DNA of 5,658 nt from assembly GCA_003662715.1 (NCBI GenBank), contig QMYO01000132.1, positions 1-5,658 on the forward strand, given 5' to 3'. Under the pieces are notes generated by a model that ran no database searches, had not been told where the DNA came from, and saw only the letters and a program-made list of their open reading frames with translations. The position numbers and the translations under genes are program-made. This document shows, piece after piece, positions 1 through 4,624 of the stretch; the first letter of the stretch is position 1, and each line of letters begins with the position of its first letter. The DNA is from Candidatus Bathyarchaeota archaeon. Its GTDB lineage: Archaea; Thermoproteota; Bathyarchaeia; Bathyarchaeales; Bathyarchaeaceae.

Positions 1-42
1 CTTGGCTCTGGTGAACAGGCGAAAGCCTTTGCGGCTCTTTAA

Positions 43-192
43 TTAAGTATCGGCTGTAATCATTCTTGGAATCCCTATCTTTTCAAGACGTATTTTTACA
101 TGTTTCCAGTGATAAACGAAACGACCCTTACCTCCGCCCTCTTTTACTGACAAATTCACGTTCAAGATCTGACCGGCAAGTTCCTTCTTCAC
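43..192 (-). CDS. Small hypothetical protein (49 codons), GTG start
   Basis: This frame is open from a GTG at 192-190 to a TAA at 45-43. Its GTG overlaps the TGA of the decayed gene upstream (GTGA overlap), the usual sign of translational coupling in a compact operon. The product begins VKKELAGQILNVNL, has a Gly-rich turn (EGGGKGRF, about residues 18-25), and then a basic, aromatic stretch (YHWKHVKIRLEKIG) ending in MITADT. I see no signal peptide, membrane segment or Cys/His metal motif. The basic middle could suit nucleic-acid contact, but that is only an inference from charge. I do not recognise the family. The sequence reads like real protein and the overlap is neat. However, the upstream partner is broken, so this gene may be a survivor of a dying operon or the C-terminal part of something longer. 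Confidence 0.45.
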   Translation of the reverse strand: MKKELAGQILNVNLSVKEGGGKGRFVYHWKHVKIRLEKIGIPRMITADT

Positions 193-635
193 CCTTTAGC
201 TTTTATGAATGCTAGTATCTCTTCAACTTCCCTATTCATTATGAACTCTTCGTAATTTGCTGATTCGAGAGGGCTGTATTCTTTCCCTTCGAGCTCCGCT
301 ATCCACTTCCTGATGAGGCCGTCGAGTTCCCGGCTGATGGTTTTGGAGGTATGAGCTGAGTCTCTGGTATACGGTTTCGTGAAGTAGACCGTTATGGCTT
401 CGTACCATCGCTTCTCTCTTCCTATTTACATTTTTAGGATGAGACGGAGAACCTGAAATTTCTCTCCTTCAAGTTCCGATAGTGCGAAGACTAGGCTTAC
501 TTTAGGTGTCAGATTATACCTTCAGACTAGGATGAGCTTCTTAAGCAGGGTGAAGAGCCAAAAATAGTTATTGGAAGATTTTCTCCTTCCGTTCAGGATC
601 AAAGATTTGAATACATTGTGCAACTGCCTTAAAAA
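189..635 (-). pseudogene. Decayed gene of unknown family with in-frame TGA and TAA
   Basis: Read on the minus strand in one frame from 635 to the TGA at 191-189, the sequence is protein-like but interrupted by TGA at 524-522 and TAA at 428-426. The pieces read in order as LKKLILV, stop, then RYNLTPKVSLVFALSELEGE continuing to LRLILKM, stop, then IGREKRWYEAITVYFTKPYT running on to EEILAFIKAKG. The last piece is 78 codons without an ATG near its head. The middle and last pieces share a helix-rich, charged character in the same frame, which suggests one ancestral gene broken by point mutations. The far end (about 585-635) may belong to the neighbouring transposon debris instead. I do not recognise the family. 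Two different stop codons argue against reassignment of one stop. The downstream 49-codon gene overlaps its end. Confidence 0.42.
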
Positions 636-653
636 TCAATTGGTGCTGTGCAA

Positions 654-829
654 TTATAGGTTAGCTTTCTGTGCTGTGCCTGTTTTATTGATTGGTCTGT
701 TGTGGATATGGGCTTTTTTGAGCTGGTTGTAGAGTTGTTGGTTGGTGTATCTAATTAGGATTATGGTGAGTATGTTTCTGATTCCTTCCGTTGACCAGTG
801 CATCCATTTATGTTTGCACCTTTTGGAGA
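654..829 (-). pseudogene. C-terminal fragment of a transposase-like protein
   Basis: The minus-strand frame ending in TAA at 656-654 gives about 57 residues. It starts ISKRCKHKWMHWSTEGIRNI, continues LTIILIRYTNQQLYNQLKKA and ends in a basic tail. The pattern of a basic run, then W-S-x-E-G, then a hydrophobic helix with a terminal R-Y resembles the C-terminal end of transposases of the ISLre2/UPF0236 kind. That family is assigned from memory of its style, so it is tentative. The frame stops at a TAG directly upstream (832-830), and no catalytic DDE region is present, so only the 3' end of the gene remains. It abuts the truncated RNase Z gene, which points away from it on the other strand. A 9-bp repeat GTGCTGTGC (643-651 and 671-679) straddles its stop codon and may belong to the element's end. 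Confidence 0.5.
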
Positions 830-838
830 TCTAAATAG

Positions 839-1384
839 AAGGAGGAACTTGAGATTTACGGACCGAAGGGAATAAAAAAATTCGTTGATTTGATTAAGGG
901 AATCCTGAATTATAGACTTATGTTTCCAATCGAAGTTCACGAAATAGCTAATGAAGGAGTTGTATGTATTGAGGCAGAATATGAAGTTCGAGCTGTCTGG
1001 GCTGAACATAAGATACCGGGCTTGGCTTATGCTTTCATTGATAGGCCTGAACCTAGTAGAAAGATAGTTTATTCAGATGATACTGGAACGTGCGAATCTA
1101 TCGCGGAATTGGCTCATGAGGCTGATGTCCTTATCCATGAATCGAGTTATAATGATGAGCTGGTTGATAGAGTGCATGAAGATGGGTATTCAATTCCAAG
1201 TCAAACGGCCAAGATCGCGAGAAGGGCTAATGTAAGGAAGCTCTTTCTAACTCACATAGATCCAATTCGAAATAAAGACTTAACCTTGCTACTTAAACAT
1301 GCTAAAAAAGTCTTTCCAAAGACTTGGTTCGCAGAAGACTTAATGACGGTTGAGGTTCCATTATCGTGTTTATCGATCGAATAA
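839..1384 (+). pseudogene. rnz: 5'-truncated ribonuclease Z (tRNA 3'-processing endonuclease)
   Basis: Intact RNase Z is a cytosolic zinc metallo-beta-lactamase-fold enzyme that cuts the 3' trailer from tRNA precursors. The frame starts after a TAG at 836-838 and immediately matches the middle of the family: LEIYGPKGIKKFVDLI, then PIEVHEI, the conserved Asp of motif IV (YSDDTG, near 1075), an LIHESSY motif (His at 1136), and a late LTHIDPI motif (His at 1253). It ends with a C-terminal WFAEDLM. The N-terminal third, which carries the zinc-binding HxHxDH motif, is absent. In-frame starts exist at TTG 890 and ATG 920, but a product from either would lack most metal ligands and could not be a working nuclease. 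The LTHIDPI motif also departs from the usual LTHFSxRY. The break coincides with the transposase fragment, so a deletion or rearrangement removed the front. An intact copy presumably exists elsewhere, since the function is normally essential. Confidence 0.72.
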
Positions 1385-1429
1385 CAAGGCTAATTTTAGT
1401 TCTCCTCTCATAGTTTATTTAGCAGGTAC

Positions 1430-1446
1430 AGCCACCCTTCGGTGGT
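1430..1446 (+). other. Short hairpin between rnz remnant and cupin promoter
   Basis: CCACC (1432-1436) and GGTGG (1441-1445) form a 5-bp GC-rich stem around a CTTC loop, with a flanking G-T wobble. No T-run follows directly, so it is not a textbook terminator. It may separate transcripts or be chance. Confidence 0.3.
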
Positions 1447-1480
1447 GAAACTTTGTTTAGGTCACATCTCGAAAATGAAA

Positions 1481-1528
1481 AGAAAGACTTAAATTACCTG
1501 TGAGAGCATAAACATTAATCGGAGTGAT
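1481..1528 (+). promoter_or_regulatory. Promoter and Shine-Dalgarno of the cupin pair
   Basis: A purine-rich stretch AGAAAGA (1481-1487) is followed by CTTAAATTA (1488-1496). This matches the layout of an archaeal BRE plus TATA box. Initiation about 25 bases downstream would fall near 1512-1520, just before GGAGTGAT (1521-1528). That octamer is one base short of a perfect match to the end of 16S rRNA and lies 5 bases before the ATG at 1534. The leader would therefore be very short. No operator-like palindrome is evident. Confidence 0.55.
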
Positions 1529-1533
1529 ATAAT

Positions 1534-1908
1534 ATGGTTAAGGTGGTTACTCTAGATGAGGCCAAGCCTGTTAAGCATCCAGACTGGCTTAAGAAAGCTG
1601 GGATCAAAGATTTCTACGAGATGATCATGGTAGATAAGGATACAGCAGGCTCAAATGATCTCATGCTCGTTTATGGGGTTATAGCGCCCGGTGGAACTGG
1701 AGGAGCCCCTGTTAGGCATGACATCGACGAGGTTGCCTTCGTCATTGAGGGGGAACTCACATACATAGTTGAGGGGAAGGAGTATAAGGTGGGTCCAAAC
1801 ATGGCGATTTATATACCAGCTGGAGAGTCCCATCTAGCCGAGAATAAGGGGGATAAAACTGTTAGGAGGTTGCAGTTTATGAGATTGAAGCAGGAGAGGA
1901 TTGGTTGA
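1534..1908 (+). CDS. Single-domain cupin protein, function unassigned
   Basis: This is a 124-residue small beta-barrel protein of the RmlC-like cupin fold, expected in the cytosol. The first 45 residues are a polar lead-in. Cupin motif 1 spans residues 60-73 (V-R-H62-D-I-D-E66, then Gly73 of VIEGEL). Motif 2 spans residues 87-104 (Gly87, IPAGESH100, Asn104). His62, Glu66 and His100 can act as three metal ligands. The first His of the usual HxH pair is replaced by Val60, so metal binding may be altered or absent. The ATG has a strong ribosome binding site 5 bases upstream. The stop codon lies inside the next cupin gene if that gene starts at 1901, so the two are surely co-transcribed. Cupins include isomerases, dioxygenases and sugar-binding proteins, and nothing here identifies the substrate. 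Confidence 0.88.
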   Translation: MVKVVTLDEAKPVKHPDWLKKAGIKDFYEMIMVDKDTAGSNDLMLVYGVIAPGGTGGAPVRHDIDEVAFVIEGELTYIVEGKEYKVGPNMAIYIPAGESHLAENKGDKTVRRLQFMRLKQERIG

Positions 1909-2242
1909 CTTGCCTGTCTATAGATGGGATGAGTTGGAGGAGGAGGTTGTTAAGCCTGGTGTTAGGAGGAGGATTGTGGCTGGGAATAAGATTATGCTCG
2001 TTGTCTACAGGATAGATCCTGGTGAGGGCATTTCCATGCACAACCATCCTCACGAGCAGATGGGTTACATAGTTGAGGGGGAGGCTGAGTTTGAGATAGG
2101 CGGTGAGAAGACTATATTGAGGGCTGGAGACATTTTCCATGTCCCGCCAAACGTTCCTCACGCTGGTAAGGTTATCGGGGATAAGCCTCTCTTAGAGATT
2201 GACATCTTCCACCCGATAAGGGAGAACTTCCGAAAAAAATGA
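1901..2242 (+). CDS. KdgF-like cupin protein
   Basis: This is a 113-residue single cupin barrel. Motif 1 is H47-N-H49-P-H-E-Q53 followed by GYIVEGE. Motif 2 is G76-D with VPPNVPH87. His47, His49, Gln53 and His87 make a complete four-ligand metal site. The HxHPHEQ signature and the acidic ending (IDIFHPIREN) resemble KdgF-type cupins, which ring-open unsaturated uronates in pectin and alginate breakdown. No other uronate gene is visible here, so that role is a guess by resemblance. The longest frame starts at TTG 1901 and overlaps the upstream cupin by 8 bases. The ribosome binding site AGGAGAGGA (1892-1900) touches that codon. A TTG at 1910, giving MPVYRWDEL, sits at better spacing and is equally plausible. 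Either way the gene is read from the same transcript as the first cupin, and the pair could form a hetero-oligomer. Confidence 0.88.
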   Translation: MVDLPVYRWDELEEEVVKPGVRRRIVAGNKIMLVVYRIDPGEGISMHNHPHEQMGYIVEGEAEFEIGGEKTILRAGDIFHVPPNVPHAGKVIGDKPLLEIDIFHPIRENFRKK

Positions 2243-2285
2243 TTGCGGAAGGGAGGGGAGGATCTATCTGAAGGATTTAGATTTA

Positions 2286-2387
2286 ATGGAGGAAGCTTCT
2301 AGAGATAACCTACACCCTCGGCAATTTAACATCGAAGCGTATGTGGAGTGGACCTTTGAACCATATCGATCCGATCATTTTATGTAA
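2286..2387 (+). pseudogene. Short remnant ORF of unknown origin (33 codons)
   Basis: The frame ATG 2286 to TAA 2385-2387 encodes MEEASRDNLHPRQFNIEAYV then EWTFEPYRSDHFM. It is open upstream past the cupin stop, so the coding-like text may begin before the ATG (LKDLDL). The sequence is aromatic-rich and looks like real protein. A purine-rich ribosome-binding-like run (2251-2262) lies about 23 bases ahead, too far to serve this ATG. It may be the tail of a decayed gene or a very small gene. I do not recognise it. Confidence 0.3.
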
Positions 2388-2397
2388 ATCAAATACG

Positions 2398-2422
2398 ACC
2401 CCATAAAACACAAAAAAGGGGT
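2398..2422 (+). other. Weak inverted repeat ahead of the 84-codon gene
   Basis: ACCCC (2398-2402) and GGGGT (2418-2422) can pair around an A-rich 15-base loop. The pairing is short. It lies about 30 bases before the GTG start and could be a regulator site or chance. A TATA-like TTTTATGTAAAT (about 2378-2389) precedes it. Confidence 0.2.
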
Positions 2423-2452
2423 AACTAGAACATATCAAAGAAGAGTGGTCTT

Positions 2453-2707
2453 GTGAAGCTCCTAAAATTGATAGATGAGTTTAAAGCTGAGCGGTTCTGC
2501 GAGGCTTACGAGCTACCCAATGGGAAAATCCTAGTTGTCGAAGATGAAGGAGGCGTAATTTTTCTAGGAGACCATGAAGAATACTATAAATGGAAACAAG
2601 CAGGTTTTATCCGTAAAGCCAAGTTAACCAACCAACAGACACGGCTAAAGTATAACAAAAGCAAATGGGGCATCCCCCACGGTACGAACGCGTTAAAGCG
2701 TACTTAA
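2453..2707 (+). CDS. Hypothetical protein (84 residues), GTG start
   Basis: The gene runs from GTG 2453 to TAA 2707. A TAG at 2426-2428 closes the frame upstream and GTG is the only standard start near the head. The product begins VKLLKLIDEFKAERFCEAYE, then LPNGKILVVEDEGGVIFLGD, then an aromatic patch (HEEYYKWKQAGFI, about residues 41-53). The rest is a basic, Asn/Lys/Thr-rich tail. Residues 15-50 look like a short beta-rich domain (hydrophobic strands KILVV and GVIFLG separated by a turn), and the tail is probably flexible. A single Cys16 is present and no metal motif. The ribosome binding site is weak (AGTGGT about 5 bases ahead). It stands alone between decayed regions, with a hairpin 30 bases after its stop. 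I do not recognise the family. Confidence 0.6.
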   Translation: MKLLKLIDEFKAERFCEAYELPNGKILVVEDEGGVIFLGDHEEYYKWKQAGFIRKAKLTNQQTRLKYNKSKWGIPHGTNALKRT

Positions 2708-3000
2708 ATTCTACATCCCAGATTGGTACATTGTCTGCCTTTAGTGCTTTGAAGGCAACGGTCAGGGTCATTTTTAAAAATGCAGCATGTTACAATAACC
2801 GAGCAAGCGCTCCTGAAGATCAATCTCATCTAAATCACTATTAGAACATGTTTGACTTAACTCTCTTAATACACCTTTTTGAATTGAAGTTGATAGGTAT
2901 ACGAATTAAAAGTGCGTTCTTGGCTGTATTGAAAGATATCCGATTTTAGATGAAGCGTTACGATTACATATACGATAGGGTAAGTGCAGGAGAATGAAAG
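2708..3000. other. Non-coding stretch with hairpin and AT-rich promoter-like tracts
   Basis: No credible gene is seen on either strand; the minus-strand open frames here run antisense to the methyltransferase remnant. The stretch holds a stem-loop at 2737-2756 (listed separately), a 14-base palindrome CATTTTTAAAAATG (2769-2782), a TATA-like GAATTAAAAG (about 2903-2912), and TTACATATACG near 2964-2974. AGGAG at 2988-2992 lies 8 bases before the ATG at 3001. The last two elements could once have driven the broken methyltransferase gene. Confidence 0.4.
2737..2756 (+). terminator. Possible 3' stem-loop after the 84-codon gene
   Basis: GCCTTTAG and TTTGAAGGC can pair as an 8-bp stem with two G-T wobbles and a 4-base loop. 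It starts about 30 bases after the TAA, and a T-run (2771-2775) follows at a distance. It is a candidate transcript end, not a classic one. Confidence 0.3.
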
Positions 3001-3681
3001 ATGCAACTTCGAGGTAAAGAACGGGCGATACGGGCGCTAAACTTTGAGAAGATTGCTCGTCCTCCAATGCGGGGAGGCTGGCGTGAAAACGAAGTTCTTG
3101 GAGCAAGCGAGCGGTACCCACATGAAATACGGATTTAAGATGAATGAACGAGAGAATCCCATGAGAACCGCTCTCAAAGCCTTCAAGAATATTAGGGTTG
3201 ACGTAATCCCGGCATACAACCGCCGAAACCCCCTGAAAGGATGAGCAATCCTTAGAATACATATGAATATATGGGTTGGGAAGTCTCATCAACTGTTAAA
3301 CGCGGGTATAAGCCAGAGAGGATTGTTAATTATATCGAATCGCTGCCGGAACCCCGAGATATCCATGCAGACTTTGAACGTCAGTATCGCATCTACGTCA
3401 ACAATATGAAAAGAGCACAGGATGAATGTGGAGATGACGTCCTTTGGATAAATGGTGCAAGCACGGCAATAAAGGAAGAGCATATACCTCAATTCTGCTT
3501 CACTGGGACGGACATATGTTATTCGCATGGTCCAATGATCTCTCCAAAGGTGTTAGACGAGATATGCTTCCCCTACGTCAAGTACGCCTTTGAACCATTA
3601 AAGAAAGCAGGGATTAAGATTATCTGGCACTCTGATGGGTACATAACCCGAATAGTGAACGACTCTTTCCCTTACGCATAA
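3001..3681 (+). pseudogene. Broken URO-D-family methyltransferase-like gene
   Basis: Intact relatives (uroporphyrinogen decarboxylase fold; the MtaA/CmuA-like methyltransferase branch) move methyl groups to or from corrinoid or CoM carriers in the cytosol. Here the N-terminus is typical: ATG 3001 gives MQLRGKERAIRALNFEK and RGGWRENE in frame 1, with AGGAG 8 bases upstream. The text then continues only in frame 2 (FLEQASG to NPLKG, about 3094-3244). It returns to frame 1 after a TAG at 3253-3255 (YMGWEV to the end). The last part has family hallmarks: SPKVLDEICFPYVK, FEPLKKAGIKIIWHSDGYIT. Between LWI and the GTDIC motif the spacing looks about 50 residues too short, from my memory of the family. 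The gene stops at TAA 3679-3681, just after the HSDG motif, so the last third of the barrel is gone. Two frame changes, an internal loss and a 3' truncation make it non-functional. Confidence 0.72.
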
Positions 3682-3877
3682 CCCTCTCATCAGTATCTAT
3701 GCAAATCCAGTTCAATGGGCGGCTAACTTGGTGGATGAGTTATTGGAGACCCTTGAGGTTATGCAAGATAAGGAGCTTGTTGAGGATTTGAAGGCTGCTT
3801 TGCGAGAGGTTGAAGAAGGCAAGACTACGCCGCTTGATGAGCTTATTCGAGAGTTAAACCTTGAAGAAGAAATTTGA
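3659..3877 (+). pseudogene. RelB-like antitoxin remnant, start not clear
   Basis: Antitoxins of this kind bind and silence a RelE-type toxin through an acidic C-terminal helix and repress their own promoter. The frame opens after a TGA at 3656-3658. It reads IYANPVQWAANLVDELLETL, then EVMQDKELVEDLKAALREVE, then EGKTTPLDELIRELNLEEEI, ending at TGA 3875-3877. The run DELLETLE-x-(L/M)-x-D-x-ELVEDL-x-x-(A/S)-L-REVEEG with a PLDEL ending is typical of archaeal RelB/Phd-like antitoxin C-termini. No ATG is present. TTG 3728 or GTG 3731 could start a 48-49 residue product, but no ribosome binding site precedes them. The homologous text seems to extend upstream of those codons. It joins the methyltransferase remnant at about 3660-3670, so the front was probably lost there. 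The toxin frame starts inside its last codons, as in intact modules. Confidence 0.55.
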
Positions 3878-3968
3878 AGTCAGGTTTACACATCGCTTCC
3901 GGAAAAGGATCAAAGGAAACAAAGTGTTCCTATTAGTCGTAACCCATTGCAGACGCATCTATAGATAA
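3861..3968 (+). pseudogene. RelE/ParE-like toxin with the middle deleted
   Basis: RelE-family toxins are ribosome-dependent mRNA interferases of about 85-95 residues. This frame starts at TTG 3861, overlapping the antitoxin end by 17 bases, and reads LKKKFEVRFTHRFRKRIK, then GNKVFLLVVTHCRRIYR, ending at TAA 3966-3968. The first part matches the family N-terminus, a strand followed by a basic helix (F-x-V-x-F-T-x-x-F-x-K-x-I-K). The second part matches the family's last strand and tail, where a hydrophobic VxLLLVxHRRxIYR ending is characteristic. Only 35 codons remain, so an in-frame internal deletion of roughly 50 residues is inferred between IK and GN. The catalytic basic residues of the central sheet would be missing, so the protein is surely inactive as a toxin. 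It is too short for a routine gene search and would be easily missed. Confidence 0.62.
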
Positions 3969-4010
3969 CACTTAAGATTCTATTAAAGAACCGATAACTT
4001 AAAACCGACA

Positions 4011-4032
4011 TTTGAACTATTTCTAGTTCGAA
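4011..4032. other. Stem-loop between toxin remnant and tRNA
   Basis: TTTGAACTA (4011-4019) and TAGTTCGAA (4024-4032) pair as a 9-bp stem with one G-T wobble and a TTTC loop. It lies about 45 bases beyond the 3' end of the minus-strand tRNA and about 43 bases after the toxin stop. It could mark a transcript end for either strand. No long T-run supports a terminator call. Confidence 0.3.
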
Positions 4033-4075
4033 CCGTGGCATACAAATGGCCAGATAACTAAATCTTGTTTAAATT

Positions 4076-4190
4076 TGGTGCGGGAAGCGGGATTTGAACC
4101 CGCAAACCCCTACGGGACAGGCTCCTGAAGCAGACGCGCAATTCTTTTGGTTATTGCTCTGCGCCTTTGACCTGGCTTGGCTATCCCCGC
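4076..4190 (-). tRNA. tRNA-Leu (anticodon CAG) with a 27-nt intron and encoded CCA
   Basis: The acceptor stem pairs GCGGGGA (4190-4184) with TTCCCGC (4086-4080); discriminator A is 4079 and CCA is encoded at 4078-4076. The D arm is GCC/GGC with an AAGCCAGGTCAAA loop. The T arm is GCGGG, TTCAAAT, CCCGC. The long variable arm (TCCCGTAGGGGTTT) is the type II form found in Leu and Ser. The contiguous gene cannot form a normal anticodon arm: the segment GCCTG beside TTCAGGA has no partner. Removing 27 bases (4158-4132) after GGCGCAG joins CAG to GC and creates a perfect CAGGC/GCCTG stem. Its loop is TTCAGGA, with anticodon CAG at 4127-4125, reading CUG leucine codons. The mature tRNA would be 85 nt plus CCA. 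No clear TATA box is seen just upstream. It lies close downstream of the SAP-domain gene on the same strand. Confidence 0.9.
4132..4158 (-). other. tRNA intron at non-canonical position 29/30
   Basis: The 27-base insert splits the 5' strand of the anticodon stem between positions 29 and 30, rather than the usual site 37/38 in the loop. Within and next to it, GCAGA-GCAAT pairs with ATTGC and TCTGC around an AACCAAAAGA loop, with an unpaired GCG between the two 3' halves. This resembles part of a bulge-helix-bulge substrate for the archaeal splicing endonuclease. The exact cut sites are inferred from the restored stem and do not sit neatly in symmetrical 3-base bulges, so the boundaries are less certain than the intron itself. 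Confidence 0.7.
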
Positions 4191-4212
4191 TTATCTTTCT
4201 CCACTAACTCAT

Positions 4213-4589
4213 TCAAGCAGCATCTTTCATTGAGGTTTTGCCCAGCCCGGGAATCCGCAGAAATCTATCATTCTCGTATTTGCTTACGTATCTTTTCTCC
4301 ATTAGTGCTTTTACATCAGGATGAGCGAGTATTTCCTTCCTGCTTCTTTTACCATCAATCAAAGTTGAGATGTAAAGCAGCTCATCCCCTGAAAGAATAT
4401 CAAAGATATTTTGACCAAATCGAAAAGTTCAAAGGAACCATAATGCTTCATAACTCTTTCAATAAGATCATCTTTGTTCCCTGAAACTGGCAGCCCCTTA
4501 CAGCTGCGCAGCTTCATTAATCTCTCCTTCACAACGCGTTTCTTCAAAAAAGACCCAGCCCACCGCCTGGGATCGAACACCTCGTCCAC
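4213..4589 (-). pseudogene. SAP-domain protein gene with a single frameshift
   Basis: SAP domains are about 35-residue helix-extended-loop-helix units that bind nucleic acid. From GTG 4589-4587 the frame reads VDEVFDPRRWAGSFLKKRVV, then the SAP core LMKLRSCKGLPVSGNKDDLI with ERVMKHYG, about residues 24-51. After FELFDLVK the frame loses sense and closes at a TGA near 4359. The downstream frame continues smoothly with IFDILSGDELLYISTLIDGK, then RSRKEILAHPDVKALMEKRY and RIPGLGKTSMKDAA, ending at TGA 4215-4213. The join lies in an A-run near 4430; one missing A there would explain it, so a true mutation and a sequencing slip are both possible. The restored protein would be about 125 residues. 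Its C-terminal part is unknown to me. The frame is closed upstream by a TAG near 4640. It lies between the phosphate permease and the tRNA on the same strand. Confidence 0.6.
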
Positions 4590-4624
4590 TCCAACATCGG
4601 AAGAGTCATAGAAAGAGATTTTTC

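Noticed and set aside
189..635. Stop-codon reassignment or readthrough as the cause of interrupted frames
   Set aside because: The interrupted genes contain TGA, TAA and TAG, while intact genes here end normally with TGA and TAA. Simple decay explains this better.
761..1009. Minus-strand open frame across the transposase/RNase Z junction
   Set aside because: It reads the transposase part in the wrong frame and the RNase Z part in antisense.
1877..2161. Minus-strand open frame opposite the second cupin
   Set aside because: The plus-strand cupin has complete motifs, so the opposite frame is a shadow.
2781..2834. 17-codon ORF starting MQHVTITEQ
   Set aside because: It is very short, has no ribosome binding site and no neighbour to explain it.
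2794..3112. Shared GAGCAAGCG at two places
   Set aside because: It is a nine-base match with different flanks and one copy lies in coding text; chance is enough.
2906..3292. Long minus-strand open frame opposite the methyltransferase
   Set aside because: It is antisense to text that clearly matches the URO-D family on the plus strand, lacks recognisable motifs, and reads as a composition shadow.
4132..4165. Canonical 37/38 intron with GCAGA/TCTGC as the anticodon stem
   Set aside because: The loop would lack the conserved T before the anticodon, and the variable region would be about 26 bases. The 29/30 model gives a perfect stem and a CAG anticodon.
4167..4484. Plus-strand open frame across the tRNA and SAP gene
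   Set aside because: It runs through a tRNA and opposite two coherent SAP-gene frames, and its product shows no family pattern.
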